NCBI GenBank assembly: GCA_010909165.1
Contig: VJWM01000011.1
Location: 124,001 to 188,000 of the forward strand
From: Anthoceros angustus
Taxonomy: Eukaryota; Streptophyta; Anthocerotopsida; Anthocerotales; Anthocerotaceae
DNA length: 64,000 nucleotides
Direction: 5' to 3'
Shown here: positions 11,732-21,080 of the stretch, piece by piece
How the letters are laid out: each line of letters begins with the position of its first letter
Position numbering within the stretch: the first letter of the stretch is position 1
Made by a program: the position numbers and the translations under genes
The notes under the pieces: generated by a model
Seen by the model: only the letters and a program-made list of their open reading frames with translations
Databases searched by the model: none
Told to the model about the DNA's origin: nothing

Positions 11732-12467
11732 TAACGATTTAATAGGACTATGTAGAACAATTAAATATATAAAATAAATAATTATATTGTATCAATCAAG
11801 AGAAAGAGTTGATTAATTAAACATGAAATGATCATGTCCAGCTACTTACAACTTGCTTCTTTCGCCTACCTTGCCAATTTGAGTCAGACCCCAAATGCTT
11901 CCTACGCCAGTGACTTGATTTCCTTCAGGTTGACTCTATGTTCCACTGTGACAACATGTGGGCTCGTGTCTGATTAACGGGCTATGAATGTGGACTGAAA
12001 GGGCAGTACCTAATAGTCAGCCAATTAGCGGGCAGTTCTAACTGTTACCATCCTAGTTCCTAGAAATAGCCGGCTAACACGCCGGGACTGGTCTCCAAAT
12101 TGATCGAACTCGGTGTGCAAGACGTACCACGTCCCACTCCCGGATGTGTCCAGTAGGGTGCACTGTTGAGGTGGATGACGGTCATAACCCCTCCAGTCTA
12201 TTTTGCGAGTGTGTGACTTCAGTCACATCAAAACTGCGGCAAATTGCTCCACACCAGCACAAAGCTTCTCAGTTTGTGAAAATATGTATGAAGCCGAAGG
12301 CTTAATCGTCTACCTTTTAATCCTCCGGGCCCTGCACAAAGGGCGAGCCCAAGGACGTCAAAAGCTGTGCCAGGGGTGGGGTGGATGAGGGTGAAGGAAT
12401 TCTCATGTTTTCTAAGAAAGACTTTCACCAGACTCTGAGCTGGAAACTATCGAGAAATCAAAAGCAC

Positions 12468-13718
12468 TTACTTGTCGGCCCCGTCGACTGCTTCCAGATC
12501 TTCATCAGATTCATATACCGCCTGGGGCAAAATAGGGGCAGTGGAGACTGACTGCTGATAAGCAACTCCACCTGCAATGCACACCAGGAGGGATAGTGTA
12601 CCCGCTGCCGAAGCATGTTTATCCCATATGGCCAGGTTGATAAGGACCGTCAGCAGCTTGTTAGTGACACCAATCACAGTGTAGGCTGTAGCTGACACTG
12701 CTTGGCGGCAAGCAAATCCAAAGAAGCTGATGGTCAAGCCGAAGACGCACGAAAGAAGGACTGGAATGAGAATAGCAGGCGTGAAAAAACTGGCTGTCTT
12801 CCACACGCTCATGATCTCTGTCTGCTCTCCCATTATGATGAGTGCGGGAGGGAAGAACACCTGCCAAGACAAACACAAATCAGTTCCAGATGATTCTCTG
12901 CTTCCCGAAGCAGTACGCCACATATGCACTTCTACCTACCAGAGCCAAGAGATTGTTGTAGAAGACGAGGCCCCAAGTCTTCAAGCCAACAGTCATGACG
13001 ACATGTTTGATATATACCATCTGCAATGTGACAAAGGTCAGCATCCAAAACCCGTTGTCAACATTAGGTTCTTATCCTAACGGGTGCCACGCAATCCAGC
13101 AAACAGGAAAGACAAGGCACCACACGAATTTCGCATCACCAACCTCAAAAGTGATGGTACAAAGATACGCTATGGCCCAGTAGTAGCCTGTGATGCTGCC
13201 TTGGGTGTCGAACAGCACGTACCCAACAGCACCGGCCAGAATTATTATAAGGGACAAAAATGTGGACTTGGAAGGCCACGGGCGGCTCATAAAGACGGAG
13301 TCTGCAATTGCTACCATCAGCGGCGTGGATGACCGAAATATAATGAAGGTCTGCAATCCAAGTCCCCACACAGCAGGTTACACACAGCGCCGGTAATGCT
13401 TCCTATCGTTCTAGCTCAATCTGACAGACTTACCTCTACATTCGCGTGCTTCAAGAGCTCGGTGTTGGTGAAAATGGCAACATAAAACACGGTGGCCGCG
13501 GGGAAGAAATTCTTCACCATTCCCCATGACAGCGGATCCCGCTCCACAATCTTGAGCTGGCCTAATATGATGACGACCAGAGTGCAGGAAAGGTACTGCA
13601 GCGCAGTGAGCACGGCCGGGTAGGGGAACACGGTGACTGCATACTTGTTGATAATAGCGAGCATGCTGGAGCTGAAGGCATATCCTAACACTAACGTTCC
13701 CACTGTAAGAAGCTTCAT
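12468..13718 (-). CDS. GFT1: Golgi GDP-sugar (GDP-fucose-like) transporter, four exons
   Basis: Nucleotide-sugar transporter of the plant GONST3/GONST4 group, which imports GDP-sugars into the Golgi lumen in exchange for GMP. Proposed exons on the minus strand: 13718-13434, 13350-13144, 13020-12940 and 12860-12468, giving 321 residues, close to the roughly 340 of Arabidopsis GFT1. All three introns are phase 0 and short (83, 123, 79 nt) with GT-AG ends; the intron-2 donor GTTGGT is weak. Family landmarks: GYAFSSSMLAIINKYA and FPYPAVLTALQYLS near the N-terminus, FIIFRSSTPLMVAIAD in exon 2, VYIKHVVMTVGLKTWGLV in exon 3, and GVTNKLLTVLINLAIWDKHA in exon 4, containing the G-x-x-NK motif of GDP-sugar transporters. 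Many hydrophobic segments fit a ten-helix carrier. The N-terminal Met fits the short cytosolic start of the family. The acidic tail ends in TAA inside a donor-like GTAAGT. Similarity is closest, from memory, to GONST4/GFT1; substrate is inferred. Confidence 0.85.
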
Positions 13719-14105
13719 CTTGCTTGCTCACGGAAGTGCAAGGGCCGCTGGACCGCAGCACTTTCCTCACCAAAACCTCGTGCTACAGATCCATTTCAAG
13801 CAGGATCCCCAGACCAATGCGACGTGATTCTGCCGCATTTGCAAGCCCGCCTCGAGGAGAAGAGCACAGCCTTGAGCTGGAAAACAAACAAAAGAAACAC
13901 TTTTTCAAAGCCTGATAGCAGCGCACAGAATGGCATCCACCGGCAGGAAGCTCTCTTTCCCTCCTCGTCCTGGTAAGAGCTCCGCCATGCAACCCTTCCT
14001 CCAGCTGAGATCGCTCGCGCAGGCTCCGAGGAGTGGAAGCTTCCAGCGGCAATTCGGACGCCGCAACAAGCAGAGGAAGAAGCAGAAGAAGACGCAGGAG
14101 CAGAG

Positions 14106-14190
14106 GCGGAGCGCAGATCGCGCTCAGGGTGCAAGTGAATTGGTGCAAATGCTCGCGGAGCGCAGATCGCGCTCAGGGTGCAAGTGAATT
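14106..14190. repeat. 36-bp direct duplication upstream of the transporter gene
   Basis: The same 36 bases, beginning GCGGAGCGCAGATCGCGCTC, occur at 14106-14141 and 14155-14190 without a mismatch, separated by 13 bp. They lie about 400-470 bp before the transporter start codon, in what is probably 5' UTR or core promoter (13719-14190 contains no other recognisable gene). Confidence 0.9.
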
Positions 14191-15401
14191 ATGGAAATGT
14201 CCGTCTCGAAGGAGGCGAGGGAGAAGAAGAAGCCAGACCAGACAGCCACAGTCTTCGGGTCGTGGCCCCGGTTTGGCGGTTGCCTCCTAGGGTTGCGTAG
14301 TGTGAAAGCGGTTTTTACGTGTGCAAGCACGTCGCCGGCATGGGGCACGTGTGTGGAGACTTTTACTTTCGGCTCATGGTTTGTCTCGTTCTCGGGCAAT
14401 GTGAGGGGAAGCTTTGGCCGAGTCCTGTGCTATCAGGCCATAGGTTTGGGACGGCCGCGCTAGCTGGCCGTGGGTTTGGCACGGCTCAGGATAATGCAAA
14501 CCGTTGCAGACGAGATCATGGAAGAATTTTCACAGGCTCGTGAATGTACCAGTCCCACGCCAGAGAGTGGATGATTGAGGCTTCAAGGCCTGGCATATGA
14601 CAGCTTGGGCTGTCGTCTTCCAGTAAAACACAGTGCATGTATGTCCATACTGCACACAGCACAGAATTCTATAATATCCCAGAGGGAAGTAATCCTTCGG
14701 CATTGCACAATCTAATGGATCCGTCTCAAATATGCTGACGGACTGTCTTGAGACAGTACAGACAGAACTTCTAATGTGAGATGGGTATTGAGGTCGAGGA
14801 CATCCTACAGGAAAGTAATCCTTCGGCATTCCTCCCTCTGATAGATAAAAGCCTTGCTGGGCCCGCCATGACATACAACTCAGGGGATTGATGCCTGCGA
14901 CGCAGGCTCTCGTCTGCCTGCACACCAGAAACAAACGAGCAAGCTTGATCTCATAGGCCAGTGCTCAGTGTCTGCAGACAACTTACCCGACATCACCTCT
15001 CACAACTCAAGGAGTAGAAAGGAGGCTCGAGCCGGGACGCCCCTGAGTGAGACTGATCTGTTCTCCCCTTTGGCAGAGGATGGCACAGTTCCCATGAAGA
15101 CCTGATGAGGGTTCCCATGAAAAAGAGCCAGCCTATGTCAGTAACGGGACAGACAAAAGACCAACACCACCTCTTGCACGACTGCTCCTCATCACCCTCA
15201 ACCTACAGTGATCCATCGGCTGAATACTATTTTACTCCAACCTGAGCGAGATAGTCGAGGTCATAAAAATGAGGACGTCCTCTCCATACGCCGACAGAGA
15301 GCAAAAAGGGGGTTAATGACAGTGGTGAGAGAGGCTGCAGGTGGCAGTCACCTCAGGCCGTGGTCTCCGTTAACCAGATAGCTTCTGGGGAAAAATCTGC
15401 G
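14191..15401 (-). other. Intergenic region with an unassigned 134-codon frame
   Basis: Spacer between the transporter and the HEN2 stop codon; its right end should include the HEN2 3' UTR. A minus-strand frame at 14530-14934 has no family I know. It contains the peptide MPKDYFP twice in frame, 42 codons apart, because an 18-bp sequence (AAGTAATCCTTCGGCATT) occurs at 14687-14704 and 14813-14830. I would not call it a gene without transcript support. Confidence 0.35.
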
Positions 15402-18400
15402 TCATAGGTACAACGAGTTTGCGAAGATAATGCCCCGCCGGATGCTCTCACTGCCAGCTTGGAACTTCTGCTCCAAGTCGGTGACCCCAATTGCCCTAGT
15501 GGCAGTTAATAGCTGGTTCAGAAACTCATCAAGCCGCCGGGCTGTTCGAATGATGCTGCCCTCAAACAGATCGGTCATCTCACAGATTTCAGAGAACTTG
15601 GCACCCTTTGACCAGCTGTAGATTACATCCATCAGACTTGGACGAAATGACTCGACATACTGCTCCACATCTATCTCCAGCCCGCACTCTTTCTGAACCT
15701 CAGCCAGCTTGCGGGCACTCGCATGAAGCTGCTTAAGAGGATACGTCAGCTCATTCTTCAGATGGACTTGTTCATTTGATTTCTCTAAGGGCAGGAAGCA
15801 GCTTGCCAGAGCCACAATCTGATGGTGGTCTAAGTCATTGAATAGACCATTAAACATGAGTTCTGTAACCAGAAGCTCGTCGGCTGTGTCAATGAGGCAG
15901 GCAGCTCTGCCCTTGAGTTGCACCACACCATCTCCGTTGATGTGTCCAAGCTTCTTTAGTACACGCGATCGGTTTCGCAACTCCTGCCTGAATTTGTGCA
16001 GCTGTGACTCATTCATCAATGATTTCAAGCGTTGAGCTTCACTAATGAGTTTGGCCTTCCTCTGGAAAGCAAGATACGAGTCTGCATCCTTCTCAGACTT
16101 GTATAGTGGATGAGCCATCAGCTTCTTTTCTTCAGCCTGAATCTGGTCAACTAGCTCCTTGAAGTTTTCATCATCTATGCCCATGTCCTCTATCGGATCC
16201 AACTTGGCCAGGCCATCTGGGAAGCGTCTCTCCAGCTCCTTCACAGCCAGCAGCACACAGTTCCGTATCTCTGGCGACCTCAGATCCTCAGGGACTGCAA
16301 CTCTCAGAGAACTGATCTCACATAACATACTCATCTGGACAGGTACCACATGCATCTCTCCTTTCTCTCCTGGTGGGCAAGGGGCAGGCTTGGACGTAGA
16401 GCCCTCATGCACCAGATTCGGCGCACAATGGAGTAGAATATCCACAATGTAGGAGCTGGTGCGGGGGGCTGTCAACACTGCTGAAGGTGGCTGGGACGAG
16501 GAAGGCTTCTTCATCACATTTACCACAACACCCCAACCCCACTCGTCTTGACCATCCCGCACCTTGACCAGCCTACCCGGCTGCAGGAAAAGCAGCACTC
16601 GTTCAGGGCGCAAAATCTCCGCCAACATTTTCTTCTCCAAATTCGCCAAGTCAAGCCTGAGGCTGTGATACTGGGCCGTGGAAGCATCCTCCCCGGACCC
16701 GATGGCAGCCGCCTCCTCCTCCAGCTTGGCGATGCGCAGTTCCACATTAGGCACAGCTCTCTCATGCTGAAACTGGTGAAAAGAATTCCGGATCACATGC
16801 TCCGCATCAAACTGGCCTTCCGCCCTGCTCATTAGATTGAGCAGGGTATAGTAACTCAACCTGAACGTACTCACCAAAGGCGCAGGCCTCCCTAATATCA
16901 TCTCCTTGCAAGTGCCGATATCCATCTGCTCATCCACCATCATAATGCAGATGCCCCGGTCATCCTTCCCCCGCCGGCCTGCCCTACCGCTCATCTGAAT
17001 GTACTCACCGGACGTCATCCACCGGTGGCTGTCACCATCCCACTTCCTCACAGCTGTGAAAACCACAGTCTTAGCCGGCATGTTGAGCCCCATGGCAAAC
17101 GTCTCAGTGGCAAACAGAGCCTTGATCAAACCTTCCTGAAACAAAATCTCTATCACCTCTTTCAGTATAGGAAGCAGACCAGAATGGTGCACCCCTATAC
17201 CCCTCTTGAGAAGAGGAAGTATCTGCGTGATGGTCTGCAACTCCCTGTCCTCCTCGCTCAACCGCTGAATAGCCTTCACGAATATCTCCTCCACACTAGC
17301 CTTCTCCTCATCGGTATTGAAGTCCAGCTTGGACATGGCTATAGCATAATCCTCGCACTCCCGACGCGCAAAGCTGAAAATAATGACCGGCTGAAACTTC
17401 TTCTCCATCGTGAGCTTCACGATCTTGTAAATATCGCCCCGCCCCGCCTCCGCCTCCCCTCTCCCCGGCCCCAGCCTCCGCCTCTCCCCCGCCTCCTTCC
17501 CCTCTGCCCCTGCCATCCCCGCCGTCTGGCCCCCCCGGCGCCTCCCTAGCGAACGTCTCGGTCAGCTTGTGGAAGGTATCGTGCCTAAACTGCCCCCGCT
17601 CATCCACCACAAGGTAGAGCCCGGATCCTCCCACGGGGAACACATAGTGCTGCAGCGGCGTCGGCCGGAAATCCGTGTATACCACATGGCACGGCTGTTG
17701 GTGCAGGTGGCAGATCCATTCCGCGAACTCCGTGGCATTGGACATGGTTGCCGACAAAAACACCATCTTGATGGCCGGGGGCAGAAAAATAATACTCTCC
17801 TCCCACACTACGCCCCGCTCCCGATCCCGCATGTAGTGGATCTCGTCGAACACCACCCAAGCCACCTCCCGCAGCACCTCGGAGCCCTTGTACAGCATGC
17901 CACGGAGGATTTCCGTGGTCATGACAATGCAGGAGGCGTTCGGAGCGATGGAAACGTCCCCCGTCATAAGCCCTACGTCCGTGAACTCCTGCGCCAGCTC
18001 CCGGTACTTCTGGTTGCTCAGCGCCTTGAGCGGGGAGGTATAGATGACTCGCTGCCGGTCCCGGAACGCCATAGCCACAGCGTACTCCGCCACGGCCGTC
18101 TTACCAGCGGAAGTGTGCGCCGACACCAGCACGGACTCGTTGCGCTCCAGGCACGCCACCGACACCTCCTGGAAGGCGTCCAGCTTGAAGGGATACTTCT
18201 TGGCCATATCTCCCCGGTACACAGGATTGTCGATGCTTCCATGGACTGCCTGGTCTTGCGTGGCCACGTACCCCGGCGGCCGAGCCACTTCGTGCACGCA
18301 CCTCCTTCCCACATCTTCGTGCTGCCGCTCTTCGGGGGGCGGCGGCACCAGTCTCCTCTTCCCCGCTGCGCCATCTACCACCTCCGCTTCCGCGGCCTTG

Positions 18401-18429
18401 CGCTTCCCTGCGCTATCCGCGCCGCTCAT
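15402..18429 (-). CDS. HEN2: HEN2 DExH-box RNA helicase (MTR4 family), with one frameshift
   Basis: Nucleoplasmic cofactor of the RNA exosome; HEN2 unwinds and feeds polyadenylated nuclear RNAs to it. The open sequence covers the whole family length (3028 nt; about 1008 residues against about 995 in Arabidopsis) without an intron. Part 1 (18429 to about 17530): Walker A HTSAGKT (residues 105-111), [10 protein letters not shown] (131-140), DEIH (195-198), SAT (226-228). Part 2 (to 15402): [47 protein letters not shown], the KOW arch ([19 protein letters not shown]), and a DSHCT end closing in [38 protein letters not shown] and the Gly-rich linker fit HEN2 better than MTR4. The parts lie in different frames: one surplus base lies within about 17424-17538, in a G-rich stretch with a run of seven G. 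The start at 18429 gives MSGAD; an upstream in-frame ATG at 18513 is possible but reads like leader sequence. Confidence 0.92.
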
Positions 18430-18538
18430 GGCTCCTCCCGCTCCCGCTCCCACTCGGATGCCGCTGATCATTAAACCTACCAAATTTTCCAAGACTCCAA
18501 GCCTGAATCTCAAACGTTTTCATACATGTACACACCTA

Positions 18539-18922
18539 TCTAAGCATCATAGGCTTGCTCACCCTTCACCTAATCAACTACCTAATACTACGCGGGCTCA
18601 TCAAACAGGGCGTTCGTTTCGTTTATTCAGGATTTGGCCTAAACTGTTTGGCAGATTCCCGCGCGTTACGCACCCGTTCGCTACTTTGTTTTCAACTGTT
18701 CTCACGTTGATTGGCGCATGGTGGCCAATCCAGGCTCCATTTGCTTGAGCAAAATAGAGGCCGCAGGCGTCATTGACGTAGGTAGTAGAGCAGCTAAAAT
18801 TTCCTTCGCCTTTGTCTTTGTTTGCCTCCCTTCAACACCTAAGCGCAGAAACAACGTTCGACTCACATGTGTTAAGCATATCGATAGCGTTCATTCTGAG
18901 CCAGGATCAAACTCTTTTTTTT
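18539..18922 (-). pseudogene. rrn18: 5' fragment of mitochondrial 18S rRNA (rrn18)
   Basis: Reverse complement begins near 18920 with GAGTTTGATCCTGGCTCAG, the universal small-subunit 5' sequence, then GAACGCTATCGATATGCTTA and ACACATGTGAGTCGAACGTT. After a variable segment come GAACGGGTGCGTAACGCG, GGGAATCTGCC, GGCCAAATCCTGAA, TGATGAGCC, CGTAGTATTAGGTAGTTG and AGCCTATGATGCTTAG, all in the order known for plant mitochondrial rrn18. Similarity ends near 18539, so only about the first 380 nt of a roughly 1.9-kb gene are present. The plant-mitochondrial wording (CTATCGATATGC, CTATGATGCTTAG) argues against a bacterial or plastid origin. Confidence 0.9.
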
Positions 18923-19242
18923 GAGGATTTTCTTTTACACAGAAGTAGAATTTGAACCTTGTAAATCTTCGACTCGCTATGCTCATGGCTTCCTGTCCAA
19001 AAAAAAGAAAGCGGCTGCCTTGTGGTCTTAAGGTTAATTAGATTGGTGGTTACACTAAAATACAAACTCTTTCCTTTTCTTTACTCCGTCCTTTCAAAAG
19101 AGGAAAGTCGTTCACCTTAGCTTCAATATCTCTTATTCCTAGTATTTCAAAAATTCATTGCATTTTCTCAAAACACACCCTCTCTTCATCTTTTTTTTGA
19201 CCCAAGTTAGTAGTTTTATGTGTAGTAAATACTACATTCCAA

Positions 19243-19605
19243 TCACGTTATTAATAAGAAAAAACTGAAAAGCAAAGACGAAACATAAAGGGGAAAGTGA
19301 TTGGCCCAATCTATAACCAGAAGGATTTTCAACCAAAGAAGTCCAATAATACTACCTATGCGTAAATAACGTAAGACATTTTCGTGAATCTTTGTTATTT
19401 TAGTATCTAACACAAGAGTTACAGATGGGAATGAGGAAACAATAACTTCTACATAAAGCATGAAAAGAATCATTGAAAGGGTCAAAACCTAACCAAACAA
19501 GTAAGCCTGAAGTATCGCCACAAATATGAAAAAGAAAACGAAATGGATTGGATTTTAGCACGTATCAGCGGAACACTAGAAACTGAAGCAATGCTTGAAA
19601 GAAGG
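19243..19605 (-). pseudogene. nad6: Mitochondrial nad6 fragment
   Basis: NADH dehydrogenase subunit 6 of respiratory complex I, as a broken copy. The minus strand gives LSSIASVSSVPLIRAK near 19600, a one-base frame change near 19550, then NPIHFVFFFIF, a stop near 19480, and then an 80-codon frame with ITKIHENVLRYLRIGSIIG. The last stretch matches the conserved IAEIHENVLRYLPVGGIIG region of plant Nad6, and RAK-NPIH matches RAKNPVH. The protein ends early at 19243, before the usual C-terminal membrane helices. Some differences might be sites of RNA editing in the source mitochondrion, but the frame change and stop show this copy is not functional as it stands. Confidence 0.8.
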
Positions 19606-20160
19606 ACACCAGGAGAGTGTTGATCCCATATCCATATAGGAACAACGGATAGCTTAGTCAAAGGGAAGAGTTATCTAACAATAAAGAAAAACTGAGAGCT
19701 ACCGCCTTCCTTCGGCTTCTATCTTGAGACTTCAATTTTCCATCAAGGAAGAAGGCAATCAACTAGCGCTCACAAAGAGGCGGCGGAGAACGCGAAAGAA
19801 ACACAACCAAGTACTCTCTTGAAAAGAGTACGAAGGAAATATTCGTGGTGTCCGTCATGTCGGCCCCTGTATCTTTCGAAATAGTGGGATTAGTTATGAT
19901 TATCTCAAGAGCTCCACCTCTTCACTTATAACAATGAATTCTTAAGCTTTTGATAGACAGCGACGTCCTTCCTCTTTTCCTTCTAACAAGCTTCCTCTCT
20001 TCCCCACTCTTCAAGGACCCATGTAAGACAAATCCTGGAATGTCTTTTGTTATGAAAAATATCTCGTACTTTTGAAATGAAAACTTTTTACAGCTAACTT
20101 GTTTTCTTAGAAAATCCAAAGTCTACTTATTCCTTTTTCTGGAGTTCCAACCTTTGTTCT

Positions 20161-21080
20161 TTTTTCCTTACTTCAAGCTTTTTTTTACTTACGTCTGTTT
20201 TTTTAGATCATGCATGTTGCACTCGCTATAGGATAGCAGAATGGATCTTACTGGAGTGGCAGAACCACAGATTCTCATTGATGTGATTTCCCTGTGAAGC
20301 TGGTTATACAATGACTACGTAATTACATCTTTATTTAAATAGTCTATGAAAAGAGAGAGGAAAAAGCACATAGAAAGCCTTTCCCGTTGTGTGCCAACTA
20401 CCTAGAACATTTGGTGGGAGTGAATTCTAATCTACATCATTCAAATTATGAACCAGACGGATTACCAATTACTCTATCTCGCGAACATCATGAATAGATT
20501 ATTTAGATTAATTAAATATTTCATCGGTGATATATCAAATCTATTCTCTATGCTAATACACAATATATCCGTTCAATCCCACATAAACCCATCTTAATAA
20601 TTACCCGTGGACGGTTAGCCCTAAAAGTTGATTTGATGAGTTATGCACAAATAATTTGTTCCCAGCACTTATTAATGTTCCAAGAAACCTACGTCTCTCT
20701 ATGGCTAAGTGGGTGATCTTGCTTCTCTCCTTGTTTAGTTCTAGTGTAGGCACCCTAAGAGAGATTTATCCCCAGAACAAAAGGTGTGGCTACCTCGTTT
20801 TCAAGAACATGGCTACCTTGTGATTGAGTTTTATCCCAAGACGCCCCAAAGGAGATATGCTTGCTTTAGGGGCTTCCTTGTCTTTACCTCGAATGGCTTG
20901 GTTAGTCTTTCAAACTAAATTCAAGTGGTCGCCGACTGACATACCTCACCCGGCCGAGCGGTTTAAGAAGATATATGGAGCCGACTTAGCATACGCTCAC
21001 TCCATTTCTTCCGAGTATAAGCAGATCCACAAACAACCCAACATTCTTCTTGTCTCTTATCATCTTCTTTTATAATTAAG
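20161..21080. other. AT-rich sequence, no recognisable gene
   Basis: Unassigned. A plus-strand frame of 83 codons (20824-21075) has no family I know. The sequence could still be mitochondrial, since the right end of the insertion is not visible, or old nuclear repeat. Confidence 0.3.

Larger units (their letters stand above)
10024..12180 (-). mobile_element. Copia element B, truncated and interrupted
   Basis: Second minus-strand copia remnant. A primer-binding-like site at 11720-11731 is followed on the minus strand by gag sequence (11177-10348) that is cut by the LTR of element A at 10023. The sequence right of 11732 has an AT-rich, TATA-bearing LTR-like character and may reach about 12180, but I could not define the outer LTR end. 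Pol is absent on this side of the nested insertion. Confidence 0.6.
18539..20160 (-). other. Mitochondrial DNA insertion (NUMT)
   Basis: A stretch with plant mitochondrial gene content: the 5' part of rrn18 (18539-18922) and part of nad6 (19243-19605), both on the minus strand in the order nad6 then rrn18. The left edge is sharp, since rRNA similarity stops near 18539. The right edge is uncertain. 19606-20160 has the look of organellar intergenic DNA, with a 65-codon minus frame at 19922-20119 that I cannot assign. A contig misjoin is the main alternative to a true insertion. Confidence 0.7.

Noticed and set aside
17569-18474. 301-codon open frame on the plus strand (and a 234-codon frame at 18044-18748)
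   Set aside because: Antisense shadows of the GC-rich HEN2 gene; the peptides are His/Arg/Ser-rich without motifs and the second runs on into rRNA sequence.
18880-18922. Bacterial contamination suggested by the universal 16S start sequence
   Set aside because: The following sequence has plant-mitochondrial wording and lies next to a plant nuclear gene and nad6, so a NUMT is the better explanation.
18925-19010. Possible mitochondrial tRNA next to rrn18 (GGTTCAAATTC on the minus strand)
   Set aside because: The T-arm stem does not pair and no full cloverleaf is possible.
20930-20990. tRNA-like GGCCGAGCGGTTTAAG resembling a D-arm
   Set aside because: No acceptor stem, anticodon arm or T-arm could be built around it.
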